Part shown: in pieces, positions 23,430 through 34,978 of the stretch
Layout of the letters: each line of letters begins with the position of its first letter
Position numbering within the stretch: position 1 is the stretch's first letter
NCBI RefSeq assembly: GCF_034190915.1
Contig: NW_026947484.1
Span: forward strand, 207,216,657 to 207,280,656
Origin: Cavia porcellus
Lineage: Eukaryota; Chordata; Mammalia; Rodentia; Caviidae
DNA length: 64,000 bases
Direction: 5' to 3'
Program-made: the position numbers and the translations under genes
Notes under the pieces: generated by a model
The model's database searches: none
What the model was told of the DNA's origin: nothing
Seen by the model: only the letters and a program-made list of their open reading frames with translations

Positions 23430-23830
23430 AATGTCCACCCTTTCCAGACAATAATAAAAAGGTCATATCTAGACACATCATTTTGAAAACCAAACTTCTA
23501 AAATATAAGCAACGAAAAAGATTAGCAATTACCCAAACAAAACAAGTGAAATAACCAAACCAAAATATAGTTTAGAAAAGGAAAATAATTAGAAAGCATG
23601 TCACTAGCATCAATATATCATCTGTAACACTAGACATTTGTAGCCAATAGAATAATCCTCTCAAAATATTATAGGAAATTTATATTCGACATTGAATTCC
23701 ATATCCAATCAAAATTTTTCTCAAGCAAGAAGGCATAATGAATATATTTTAAAGATATTTGATAACTCTGCATATCTCAAATAAATTTTAAAAATTCATT
23801 GCTTCTCCAGAAATTACTAGATATCTATCA
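23430..23830 (+). mobile_element. HAL1/L1M ORF1-type relic
   Basis: Diverged landmarks in the expected order for an old LINE ORF1: ctagacacatcattttgaaa near 23,469, an A-rich middle, then attgaattccatatccaatc near 23,692 and ctcaagcaagaaggcataat near 23,721, resembling the part that encodes the RNA-binding C-terminal domain. No open frame survives. Confidence 0.5.
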
Positions 23831-23865
23831 TAGTCTCAACTTAACGTGCATAATTATACTGTGTA

Positions 23866-23950
23866 TTTTTTTTTTTTGAACCAGGGATCAAACTCACAAC
23901 CTCACGCTTGCCAGGCAGGCACTTAACACTGCTGAGCTAAATCCCCAGCT
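23866..23950 (-). mobile_element. ID-type SINE
   Basis: Read on the minus strand it starts agctggggatttagctcagc and ends in the ctggttc-type B-box end and an A tail (the T run at 23,866-23,877). The flanks atactgtgtatttt and atgctgtatatttt form an imperfect target-site duplication. Confidence 0.85.
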
Positions 23951-24271
23951 ATGCTGTATATTTTTACCTTTACTTCAGTGGTAGCTGATTTTCGGTATAC
24001 TTTATCCCTAATAATGTTCTCTTTATATTATATATTTAAATATCATGTCTTTTATGTTTTAAATATGCCTAATTTTAGTATACTAATATTATTTTATCTA
24101 TATGTGCTTATTAACTATTTGTAATAATATTTATTGAATAGATTTTTACATATGTAACAGTGTTGTTAATTTTTGTCTTCTATTCAATACCTGGTTTCAA
24201 AAGCTTTTTAAGATTTTCCATATTAGTGTAGAGAAATCTAATTTTTTTCTAAAAGTTCTTGTCCTATTCTT

Positions 24272-24407
24272 TTTCTTTTTTCTTTCTTTCTTTTTTTTTT
24301 TTTTTTTTTTTTTTGTCTTTTTCATTTTTACCGGTACCAGGAATCAAACTCACGACTGCCTGCTTGCAAGGCAGGTGCTTATGTCGCTGAGCTAAATCCC
24401 CAGCCCC
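24272..24407 (-). mobile_element. ID-type SINE, young-looking
   Basis: On the minus strand: ggggctggggatttagctca, then a B-box ending in ctggtacc, a short ggtaaaaatgaaaaagac spacer and a long A-rich tail with AAAG units (T and TTTC runs on the plus strand, 24,272-24,315). It is flanked by a perfect 12-base direct repeat, tgtcctattctt (24,260-24,271 and 24,408-24,419). The tail form is one I associate with hystricognath rodents. Confidence 0.95.
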
Positions 24408-24419
24408 TGTCCTATTCTT

Positions 24420-24799
24420 AATATACATCACAATACATATGTATGAAACCAAAGATATTCAGTTATATTTTAAGGAAGCATGGTGATTCTGTGCAGAAAA
24501 AATAATCTTTCAACAATTAATGCTAGACCACTTGGGAATTAATGTGATACTGGAAAGAGTAATCTTTTCAACAAATAATTTTGTACCAATTAGATATTAA
24601 TATGTATCTACATTGTGTTCTACAGAAAGATCAATTATAATAAATTACAGGCTCAATATGAATAATTAAACAATAAAATTTCTAGGACAAATTGTAGCTA
24701 TTCTGTGAGAGTTTTGGGAAGGCAAACATTACAAAAATCACATACAAAGAACACAAATCATTTAAAAATTGATTTGAACTTAATCAAAATTTGAAAAGC
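24420..24799. other. Unassigned AT-rich sequence
   Basis: Nothing recognised beyond possible decayed L1 sequence. Confidence 0.4.
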
Positions 24800-25180
24800 T
24801 GAATGAACTAGACACTACCTTCCTAAAATTCATATGTTGAAGTCCTGGCTCCTGGATAACTGTGCTTGGAGACACAATAACAGAGGTGACAAAAGTTAAT
24901 CGAGATTGTACAGGCAAAACTCCAATCTGATTGGACTGGTATCCTAATAGAAAGAGGCACACCATGGTTGCATTCATGCAGAAAAGAGGCCAGATGTTGA
25001 TGAAAAGATAATTGCCATTTCCAAGATGGAAGAAAAGTCATCAGAAACCAGGCCAGCAACACTTTGATCTTGGACTTCAAGCCTTGAAAATTGTGAGAAA
25101 ATACATTTATCTTTTTTAAACTATTCAGTCTATTTTACTTTGTTTTGAGAGCCCAAGCAGATTACTCTAATACCGTCTTT
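24800..25180 (+). mobile_element. MaLR (MLT1-like) LTR
   Basis: The order aaaattcatatgttgaagtc (24,825), tgattggactggtatcctaa (24,929), gatcttggacttcaagcctt (25,066), attgtgagaaaatacattta (25,090) and a final gcagattactctaatac (25,158) is that of an old MaLR LTR of the MLT1 kind. It is a different subfamily from the LTRs at 430, 36,535 and 39,517. No internal region or second LTR is seen, so it is a solo LTR. Confidence 0.8.
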
Positions 25181-25224
25181 CCTACAGAATAGACTTATTT
25201 TAAGAATGTGAAAGAACTTTCACA

Positions 25225-25770
25225 AGTCAAAACATAAAAGATCAACTTCATTTAAAATGGGCAAATTATTCAGACATTTTGTAAAACAAAGCATTCAAAT
25301 CACCAAGAGTTCTATGAAAAGATACCTAAATTTATATAGCTGGAAGAAAATTCAAATAAGTATACTAATACAGTAATTCATATTAGAATGACAAAAATTA
25401 AAATCACTGCCAATATCAAATATTATCCAGTGTATGGGAAAACTAATATTCTCACTGCTAATAGAATTATAAAATGATTCAGTACTTTTCATAAAAGTTT
25501 GGCAATATTTATGAAGGTAAGATAAACATATAAGCAATTTATACTGTCAATTCTACTGTGTGTATGCATACAACTACCATCTGTATTCATAACAAACATC
25601 TCTTTTCATAATAATCAAATGCTAGGGAAAGTGAATGGATAGTCTGCAGTTTTTGAACAATGAAGAAGTATGTATAAAAATAACCAACTACAACTGCAAC
25701 TAACAAAATAATGCAACTCATAGCCACAAAATAATATATGAAACAGATAAATAGTGGATGCTGCAGGGTT
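25225..25770 (+). mobile_element. Old L1M relic (ORF2 C-terminal region)
   Basis: Diverged landmarks follow ORF2 order: tttaaaatgggcaaattatt near 25,250, attagaatgacaaaaattaa near 25,383, gtatgggaaaactaatattc near 25,433, aaagtttggcaatatttatg near 25,494 and a gaatggatag word near 25,634. No open frame remains. Confidence 0.75.
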
Positions 25771-26269
25771 TTACCCCTTTGAAACTCAAGAATATGTTGA
25801 TTGTCTAAGGTAAGAAGGAGAAAAATATGTTCACTCTAATAGAGGAACTTCATCTAAGATGATCTGTATTTGATGGAACTGGAAATGAGGTTTTATGTGT
25901 ATAAAGTTACATACTTGTGCAGTATAACCATTATATATGGTGAATACACAATGAGAAAACTTTGACAATCATATTTGTGAGCCTAACTCCAAGTTGACAT
26001 TGTAGGAGTTGATTATGTAATATTTAAAATGGATTAATCTATAATTTTGACTCAGCAGAATTTAGAGAAGTGGAGGTAATCATCAGAAGAATTTAGAAGA
26101 GAAAAGGAAGAGCTGAAATTTGATTAATCTTTGAAGCAGGATTGTAAATAAAAAGTTTGTTTTTTAAATATTATTCAGTTAATATCTTTAAATAATGCAT
26201 GCTTTATTTTGATTGTTAGAAGCTATTTATGTAGATACTTACCAACAATTGTTATACAGAGTAGCATAA
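25771..26269. other. Unassigned sequence
   Basis: It may be the decayed 3' UTR of the preceding L1, but no landmark proves this. Confidence 0.4.
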
Positions 26270-26660
26270 ATGGTAAAATTGTTCAGTAGGCAATTAAGCA
26301 ATAACTATTCAAATTATACTTTAACACAGAAATCACATTAAGATATTTCTCAAAAATATTTTGCATGAAGTACAGTGATGTTAGTGTTCACTGCAGAACT
26401 ACAGTACAGAATATTAATATCCTTCAGTAGAAACTGTTTAAGTGGTTTTGCTGCAGCCATGCATTTGGATTATTCTATTTTATTTTAATCTCTTTATAGC
26501 ATTTTAAAGTATCTAAAATATATTGTGATCACATTAAATGCAGCAAGATGCAGAGAATTATTATTATTACAGTTTTCTCCAATGTACATAAAATACGTTT
26601 ATTTTGAATATCCATAAGTATATAAACAGAACGCATGAAAGTATTTTTTGAAAGAACTGA
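26270..26660 (+). mobile_element. Old L1/HAL1 relic
   Basis: Traces such as gaatattaatatccttcagt, tggttttgctgcagccatgc and ttaaatgcagcaagatgcag follow the order of the ORF2 end in L1M elements. Divergence is heavy. Confidence 0.5.
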
Positions 26661-26857
26661 AAAGTAAAAGTAATTAAGTGTGGTTCAAGAAATAACACTG
26701 TGGGAAAATGGAAAGATTGAATTTTGGTGCATGCTTTATTTCCTTTTTTATTGCTAAAATTCTAATCCTGAAATGAGTTATACTTACAATTAGATAATAA
26801 ATGAAAATAATGTAAAGATTTCCTATTTATTCATCTTTAAATATTTTGTGTTACTCA

Positions 26858-26910
26858 GTTTCCAGTATGTGGTAGAAGCTCACTAATGGTTGAATGTATG
26901 AATAGCAAAT
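26858..26910 (+). mobile_element. L2/MIR-type 3' end fragment
   Basis: The words ccagtatgtggtagaagctc and tggttgaatgtatgaatagc match the conserved tail shared by L2 and MIR3-type elements. Confidence 0.5.
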
Positions 26911-27012
26911 GAACCACGCTAGGAGAGAGAGTTTCACCTCTATTACATAACACAAAGAAAGAACCTACAGAAGACATCTTCTCACTATGGAGTAGCCAAC
27001 ATTAAGGGTCTT

Positions 27013-27154
27013 AAGGACTAATTGAAAGGGTGGTAAAAGTCCTTGGTAGAGGTCTATGTCTGTGCACTTCTCTATAATTAGTGAAGGACTAATTGAAAGG
27101 GTGGTAAAAGTCCTTGGTAGAGGTCTATGTCTGTGCACTTCACTATAATTAGTG
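27013..27154 (+). repeat. 71-bp tandem duplication
   Basis: The segment 27,013-27,083, beginning aaggactaattgaaagggtg, is repeated at once at 27,084-27,154 with a single difference (cttctctataa against cttcactataa). Such high identity in otherwise old, unique DNA shows a recent local duplication. Confidence 0.97.
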
Positions 27155-27654
27155 TACCTGTTACACTGTCATATTACTTAACCAGAGAACATCAAGACTG
27201 GTGTAGTTCTGCCAATTTGAATGAAGCTCTTAGAAAAGACAGAAAATTCACTAAGGTCAGAAATAAATATAATGGAAAAAGGCATAAAGCTAAAAGTACC
27301 TTGTTTACCTTTTCCCTTCAATTTTCCAGCCACATAGCCATCTTTGGCCATTTTTCTCTATGTTCCTCAAGAAATGACTTCAGTTTTGAGAGTCAGCTGT
27401 TCCACAGTAAGACTACTAGTGTGTGCAGAACTAAGGATCCTAAAAGATCTACAAGATTATATATACCACGATGTGCTTTTCCTTATGACATCAAGTAAGT
27501 ACATTACCCCCAAACCCACAAATTAAAGAATATACATAAGGTAACCAAGCAACACAGGGATTAAAATTTTAAAATTTTAATTGTCTTGGAAAGTTATATG
27601 ATCTTATACCCTGATAAGATCGTGTGAAATTTCTTCTGTTTTGATTGATATGTT
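27155..27654. other. Unassigned sequence
   Basis: An open frame of 123 codons (27,127-27,498, plus) runs through here but starts inside the duplicated unit and shows no domain, so it is not called as a gene. Confidence 0.5.
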
Positions 27655-27800
27655 GCTTGATTGATACACTGATTAATTTATCAAACATTTACTGAGAATT
27701 TATTCTAAGCCAAGTGTTCACATGCAAAGAACATATTAGTAATCTTTACTATCATATAGCTTCAGTCCTCAATAAAGAGAGAAATTAACAGGTAAACACA
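27655..27800 (+). mobile_element. Ancient mammalian-wide repeat (L2/MIR class)
   Basis: The series tttatcaaacatttactgag, then ccaagtgttcacatgcaaag, then a tcatatagcttcag segment and aacaggtaaacac, follows a common ancient repeat found throughout mammals. The family is not settled. Confidence 0.45.
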
Positions 27801-29727
27801 CAAAGGAAGCTTCAAAGGGTAAATATAATGAATGAGGTGAGCTAACATAGTGAGTCCAGCAAGAGAAAATGACACAGTGGTGGAGTGAGTTTTGTTTGTA
27901 TAAAACTTCCTTATAGAGTTATTCGAAAGACAGTTCAATTCATTGTCTAGTATGGTAGGAATTCCCTATTCTAAAATGTATGCAGGATATGTAGTTTTAT
28001 TGTCACTTATGTTTATAAAAATAAATGATTAATTTTCAGCTGAAATTTCAAGTTCTTTTTTATCTTTTACAATCACAAAAATTGAGCTCAGAGCACTAAG
28101 CTCTCTCATACTTCTCTTACCAAGAATGATTGAACTTTCATCTGCCATTTTATTACGTCATCAGTTTTATTTTAAATTCTTCCATAGTGATTAATCCTTT
28201 TTCAGCTGCCTAATAATACTCAAAAAGAAAATGTTAGAAATTCTTATTAAAGGCCACTAATGCATTTGGGTATTTTTCCAAGAAATTTTGTGATATGATC
28301 ACTTACTGGCAAACAAGCAAGGGAAGCAAAACATAAAAACAAGTTATGGCAACTTGAACATTCTAATCGCATTTTGGGACACACACACCCAGTATTGCAA
28401 AAGGACAAACTTAGAGTTATTTTATGAAATTCTTAAGATGGCCCATTACTTCCTGGTAAATCGAGCTCTAAATTATTTTATTTTACAAGGTCTATATCAG
28501 TACTACATAAATGAGAAAGCCAAATGAAACACAATGTGTCTCCTAGATTGTAACTCTGACCTTCCCAAACAGTTCTAATTTATACTGCAAAACTCAATGC
28601 ATCATTTGAATAGGCAGTAAATAGTTACTGTTCCCACCTCTTTCTCCCTTCTTCCATCATCTTTTACCATTGAGGGAATTTAATCCAATTCATTTTCTTG
28701 TTTTGAGCATTGATTATTTTCTTCACCAAAATCCTGTAATAACATTAGGCAAAATGGGTTTCTTTCTCTAAGTCGCTCATTACTTTTTCTTTAATAAAGT
28801 TCACAAACGTAATTTCTTTATCTGTAGTTTTTCTGTGTGTTGTCTGTGATTTCAAGGTTGTGATTTTTCATTGCTCAATTGCAACTGTCCACATTTATTG
28901 GTTTTATTCAGGTGAAGCTTTGTAGAAGTAGATAGGTTTGTTACCTGAATAATTTTGAAGACTTTAGAAAGGCTTCTCCTAAATTTGTCAAAAGCATTTT
29001 AATATTCCATTAATCCATCTTCCAAGGTTGAAGGTACATTTTCCACCTGCGCAACTCTGCGTACTGACAACTGAACACACGGGGCCTCAAAAGTAGAAAG
29101 TAATGGATGATGAACTGATTTTAGCCCAGTTTGGTTTTCTATGTGTAGATTTAGCATTTCCATAAGAAAAACTTCCTAGACCAGCAGTAAAAATTAAACA
29201 GTGCATCAATAAACTAAACAACCAGTGACACTTTTCCATTCCTACAGTGGCATACAAATGGGGTAGATTCCAAAAATCTCAAACAAGGACTAAGCAGAAG
29301 ACTAGTGTTTTCCATGAAATATCAAAAATCATATTCAGTCATTTTATGATATGTATTACATTTTATTATCCACTGTAGGCCAAGAGATAATTAAGATATA
29401 TATCTATATCTATTGCATTATAATTATATTGAATATATGAAGTTTTTTTCATCATTATACACTTGTGTAGGTACATAATCTTTATTAAAAACTTAAGAAT
29501 TTTTTGTTTTATGTTTTTTTGCTCATTCCATAAAAATTGTATCTGTATATGGAACAATGTTTCTATGAAATATGTATTTTGGTTATTTACCTTATTGAAG
29601 TCATTTGTGTTTTATTTATTGAATTCTTTGGAATCACTATAAGGAGACATTAACATTTTTCTGTGACAACTAAATTTTCAAACATTTTGTTCTTATTTTA
29701 ATTATGAAGCGATAATTTTTTATGCTG
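27801..29727. other. Unassigned sequence
   Basis: No gene or repeat family is recognised over about 1.9 kb. The small open frames carry no recognisable motif. Confidence 0.5.
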
Positions 29728-29823
29728 AATTTTTTTTTCAATGTATGTTTGTGCCAGGAATTGAATTCATGATCTCTTGCTTTCCAGACAGGAGCTGTGG
29801 TGCTGAGCTGTATCCCTGGCCCC
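29728..29823 (-). mobile_element. ID-type SINE, diverged
   Basis: On the minus strand it begins ggggccagggatacagctca and ends in a tcaattcctggc B-box end before an A tail (T run at 29,730-29,738). Confidence 0.75.
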
Positions 29824-30369
29824 TGAAACTGCTTTATTTTTTTTTTTTTAATACACTATACTAACTGTCAATTTTGCGAGTTTATAAATCTGAGTTTTGG
29901 ATGATAATTAGAAAAGTCCTCTTTACTGCAATAAAAATCATTTACTCATATTTTTTCTCTGTTATTAATTTAGAAATTACATATGTCATGAGATAATTGA
30001 ACTAAATTCTCTAAGCTACTAGACACAAAATCATTTATTTACAAGACTGTCTACACTCTACTAATTTGACATATTGCCTTTATGATACAGAAAATTTCCA
30101 CGTGCATTTTTATTTTTATTTTTTTACTCTTCTTTCTCGTTTACATCTTTGGTCTACATATGCATCTCTAACCATACTTTAATTATTGTGATTTTTTTCA
30201 TAGTTGTCCTGAATATTCATGTTTTTTCCCCATGAGTACATAAATCCAGCTTTCTGTTTAAATCTAACTAAAACATTGGTACTTATATTACTTTCCTAAC
30301 CTTTTAGAGCCAGCTAATTTATTATGAGGTGAAGACAAAAAAATGATTGTCTTGTACATGTGTCTCTGT
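29824..30369. other. Unassigned AT-rich sequence
   Basis: Nothing recognised. Confidence 0.45.
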
Positions 30370-30660
30370 CCCTCTGTCATAAACCGTTCAGTGGTTCTCC
30401 ATAGTGTTTGGAACCAAAACTACATAACTAGTCATCTAACACACATCCTCAAACCTCTTCATACACTCTTTGGTGGCTCTCTACATGTGATTCTACTGGA
30501 CACTGTAGAATAGTTTCTGTCTCCAATGAAAGGATGTTTACTAAAAACACACTGTCTCATTATTTTGCCCTTTTTCTGGGATCTAGCCAATGTACCATCT
30601 GTTCTGCACAGGTCTCTAGCTTTCCTTCTAAACTAGGTATACCTTTTTAAAATTGCTTTA
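30370..30660 (+). mobile_element. L2 LINE relic
   Basis: The words aaccgttcagtggttctcca (30,382), ttggaaccaaaactacataa (30,409) and cctcaaacctcttcatacac (30,448) resemble the conserved C-terminal and 3' part of L2. Strongly diverged, no open frame. Confidence 0.5.
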
Positions 30661-33019
30661 GTTTCTAGACATATGTCTCACATAATTTTCATTAAATATT
30701 GACCAAATGATCGCTTAAAGCCTTCAACGTGCTACTTGCCTCTGTGAATTTTGTCAGTGTGTATGCACACTCTCATGAAAGTAGCATGACAAATTTCTCT
30801 GAATCTTTAAATGCCTGGAGAATTAGGTAATGTAATAAATTTTTATAACACGTGTGGGATTAATTTTTCTTCAAGTAGGAGATCAGAAGTCAAACTCACA
30901 TTCAAAATTTCACTATCTTGATGGTAGGAATGAGTTCAAATCCAAGATTCTTGGTGGAAAATCTAGTATTTTTGCAATACAATAGACTCTTCATGCAAAT
31001 CCTTCACCAACTCTGAATGCCTACATGAAATATGTGCCAACACATTAAAATATGAGCACTAACCCTGGGCTATTTCTATATACTTAGAAAATTATGATTT
31101 CAAATTCATTTCAACCTGAGGTTTGCCATGTATTATATAAAGTAGATGGGCTATAAAGGGTGACCATATATAATGTAATGCTATGGGACTATAAAGCCTA
31201 AGTATATTTGACTAAAATTAATTTTCCTTTCCCTTCTGAAGAGTATAAATTCATCTAAGCAGGTCAAAAAATTACCTCTAGCAATAAATTCAAAAAGAAT
31301 TGTAATCTTAGTGCAAAAAAGTCTTTCTACATATGACATTTAAGTCATAAAGTATAGAGGAAATGTTTTGTAGATATTTCTACATGAAATAAAATTTTCT
31401 GTGTCAAAACAACATGACAATGCTTTGTAATATATTGGAAAATTACAGAATCTCACAAAGTTCAGTATGCTTATATAAGTAGCATGTAAGAATATGAAAA
31501 TTCTTAACTATATATATGCATATATAACACACTGTACAAGACATTCACAAATATGTTATAGATGACTAAGTTGCACCAGTAGCCAAAGAGATGTACAGAA
31601 ATGATAAAAAGAAACAAGTGCATTATAGCAAGGTTAAATGTTTTTGTACAATATAAATAAAATGGAGCTTCCTTCTTTTTTATATCGGATTTTATTTTTT
31701 CACAGTCTTCCAATTTTCTGAAGGGTGTGGAGAGTCTCAGCTAAGAGTTTTGTCTCTTTACCTGATATAAATCATTTTAGGCCTTGCCGAAAGTATTACT
31801 GCTTCTTCTTCCTAAAATTCTTTCTACGGTAGCCCTTTGTCACATATCAGCCTGATACCACAAAATATCAGTTTGTTTATAGTCAATTCTTGATATTTTG
31901 TCACTTGGCCAGATGAAGTCTGTTTTCTAAATATTCTTATACTATTTGACATTTTTTCACAGTACATAGTAAGATGTCCTTAATTGATTAATCTCCTGGG
32001 AGATATAGTCAAAATATATAGTGAAAATTAATTTTTTTATTTTAAAAACAAACTAAAAAGGATAAAAATGACACAAAATTTCAAAAAAAGAAATAAGAAC
32101 TGAAGTTAATATATTACATATTGTTATCTTGAAAGTAGTTCATAGTGCAAGATATAGACATGAAAAAATGATCATTCACATAATGAATGTTCATTTTGAT
32201 CAACAGAGATTAGTATTACAATAATATACCTGATATATACTTACACACACATGTGTATTAAATTGTTTAAAAAAGACACTTACTACATTACAAGAAATAT
32301 TACCATGAATTTCCCTGGAAATACTCCTTCTCCCTTTGACCATCTTATCCAACCAGTCTCACTCCTTTCTAAAGCATTTCTTGAAATCCTCTTTTGTGAA
32401 CTTTTTTATGAAAAGTGATCTAAAATATGATTAATGCTCCCGTGGAGTGCCAGTCAGAAAGAAGCTAAATATCATTATGGATTTTCCTCACGCACCTTAT
32501 TCAACAGATTTGCCATCATGTAACTTGTGACTCTTCCCCAAAGTCAAAGTGATCTTGAAAGGTAAATGTTTTTAATCACATTGGGAAAAAGAGTCAGTCA
32601 CGATGACACAGTTAAAAGCAATCAGGAAAGAGGACTTTCAGAACTGGTTTGAAAAGTATGAAAAATGATGGAAAAATTCTGTTTGAAGGGAGAGGGGAAT
32701 ATTGTGAGGGAATTAGTGGTAATTAGTGTCTTTTTCTATTTAAAAATGTAAACATGCACCACTTTATTCAATCACACTGTGTATTTCCTAAATTAAGCTG
32801 TGTTTATGTCTAAAGAATTGAGACTCTTTAACTCATCAGTTTTCCCTAGTACCCAAAATAGTGTTTTGCACAGACTAAATCTGTTATAACTTTTCAAATA
32901 AATAAACAAAAGTCTTTCAATTTCAGATGCATAAAATGTTATAAAATTGTTGAAGGGAACAATGAGTATACCCTCTCACTACTCATTCATTGCAATTTAT
33001 TCTGAGCTGTATAGAATAA
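30661..33019. other. Unassigned sequence
   Basis: No gene or repeat family is recognised over about 2.3 kb of AT-rich DNA. The 69-codon frame at 31,504-31,713 (minus) is hydrophobic by composition but has no recognisable domain. Confidence 0.5.
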
Positions 33020-33240
33020 ATTTAATATCCAATAAGTTTTACCAATCATAGTAAAAAATCAGAAACAATCTAAGTTTTCAACAACATAAAATTGACAAAA
33101 TATTATTGCATTTTAATGGAATACTTTGCAGGGTTCTAAAATGTTTATAAATAGATTTACATATGAGAAAAAAATCACTGTCAAAAACTATTATGCTTTC
33201 ATTTTTATAAAATAAAAGCACACATGCTCAAATGCATATA
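33020..33240 (+). mobile_element. Old L1/HAL1 relic
   Basis: The order atagtaaaaaatcagaaaca, aatctaagttttcaacaaca, ttttaatggaatactttgca and ctaaaatgtttataaataga follows the ORF2 end of ancient L1M elements. Confidence 0.65.
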
Positions 33241-34860
33241 TATTTTTTCAAAGCCATTATGTATACTATTTTTCTGTGATATCTTCCTTTTATGCAGTTT
33301 GATGAGTTGTCATTTTGAGCACTGTGTTCCTTTTTATATTTATATTCAAAAGGGAAACTTCAAGATAATGTTAAATGGCATTATAGGGAAAATATGTGAT
33401 TTAATATGATGTGATAAAATTACCGGGCAAAGTTTGACACCATTTGTCTTACTGTTTTTAAGACTCACTATATTATACATCTAGTTGAAATTTTAGAAAT
33501 GTATCTTTATTTCCTAACTCAGATCATAGACTTGTAGAAAACAAACTAGTGGATTCAAAAGGTGAAGACATTTTCAAAAGTTTCCTGTAATACAAAGGAT
33601 TCTTCAGGTGGCCCATCAGTACTAGACAAATCAGAGTTTTGTGTCAAGGCTGGATCAGAAGATTTGGAATTCAACTTTCTTATCCCAGCTGTGTGCTGGC
33701 ATTATACATCAACTGGCATGAATTAAGAAGAGAAACTTCCCCGACCAGCTAGGAACACCTGACTTCTGACAGAGCTCTGTTTAGTATCAAGACCAGCCCA
33801 GGCTTTCTGAGCCCACCCCTACTCCTGCCAAGGTTCACCTGCTCACAGCTCTCCACAGTGGAGGGCCTTACTCAGGGCTTTTGCCAAAGCCAGATGTGGC
33901 CTGAGAACACAGCACGGAGGCCTGAGGTTGATTGTAATAAGTGTGTGACGATAAAATGTCTTCACTTGCATTGAAAGTGTGGACAACACATCCTGCTTGA
34001 GTAAATCAACTGTAAGTTACCTTGTAACCTCACATCATTTTATATCTACAAATCTAGGAAGCAAAAAACAAAAATCAAAATTTCTTTCTTGTAAAAAGTT
34101 AATAATATTGAAAAGCTGAAAATAAAGGAAACCAGTGTTTTGCAATACTGAAGATGATTCCAGCAATTATGAATTTGACATTATCTCTTGCAGAAATGCT
34201 GAGGTAATCACATAAATAATATGGATCTAACTTTGAACATAAATAATGGATTAAAATTCTCTAGGGCCTCTTACATTTTGATCCTTCCATGATCCTTAAT
34301 TTGTAAATATATTAATTAATCTACCTTTAAATCTAATGCACTGATGGTTAGACTGAATTGCTATCCTCTCTCGATGGTTCCAGTATTTAAAAAAAATACA
34401 TAATCTTGAAAGAAAACAATCAGGCAACTAATTTAGGATCATTTTATTAGCAATAAATTTATGAAGATGGACAATTTGTTCATTTATTCAATATGATTTG
34501 TATGTTTTGGTGAAATAAGACAATGTTGATCTCCAAATGTTTAACCCTAAAAGGAAAAAAAAAGGGGGGGGATTGACTATGATACAATAGATTGAGGAAT
34601 AACTGAATGTCCAAAGTCTAAAGGCATTTGTTAATTTCTAGTAAGCAATCACATCAGTTTGTAGGTCACCAAATGAGTGACTGAAATAACTAAGTAAAAT
34701 CAATTAATCATTGCATTCTTTGCCTTCTCATGTAGACATGGAAGCAAAGTAAAATACAATATATAGAATACCTCACATAATGTATGATTATGAAAAGCAA
34801 GAATGACTTAGGAAAAGTGAGTTCACGTGAGTACTCGTCTTCAGCTGTCACCAGGCATGA
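33241..34860. other. Unassigned sequence with a GC-richer core
   Basis: Mostly AT-rich and unrecognised. About 33,640-33,930 is clearly richer in G and C (gaccagcccaggctttctga, cccacccctactcctgccaa) without a known repeat or a long open frame. A short A run followed by G8 lies near 34,555-34,571. Confidence 0.45.
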
Positions 34861-34867
34861 CTATGGG

Positions 34868-34868
<1 letters not shown>

Positions 34869-34910
<42 letters not shown>

Positions 34911-34978
34911 TATAGATAGATAGATAGATAGATAGATAGAGAGACAAAAAGAGACAGAAACAGAGAGACAGAGAGATA
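34869..34978. repeat. Compound (AT)n-(GATA)n-(GAGACA)n microsatellite
   Basis: About 19 AT units (34,869-34,907) are followed by about 7 GATA units (34,912-34,941) and then a degenerate gagaca/cagaga stretch to about 34,978. Confidence 0.95.

Noticed and set aside
27127..27498. 123-codon open frame on the plus strand
   Set aside because: It starts within the second copy of a recent tandem duplication and shows no domain or coding-like composition; probably chance.
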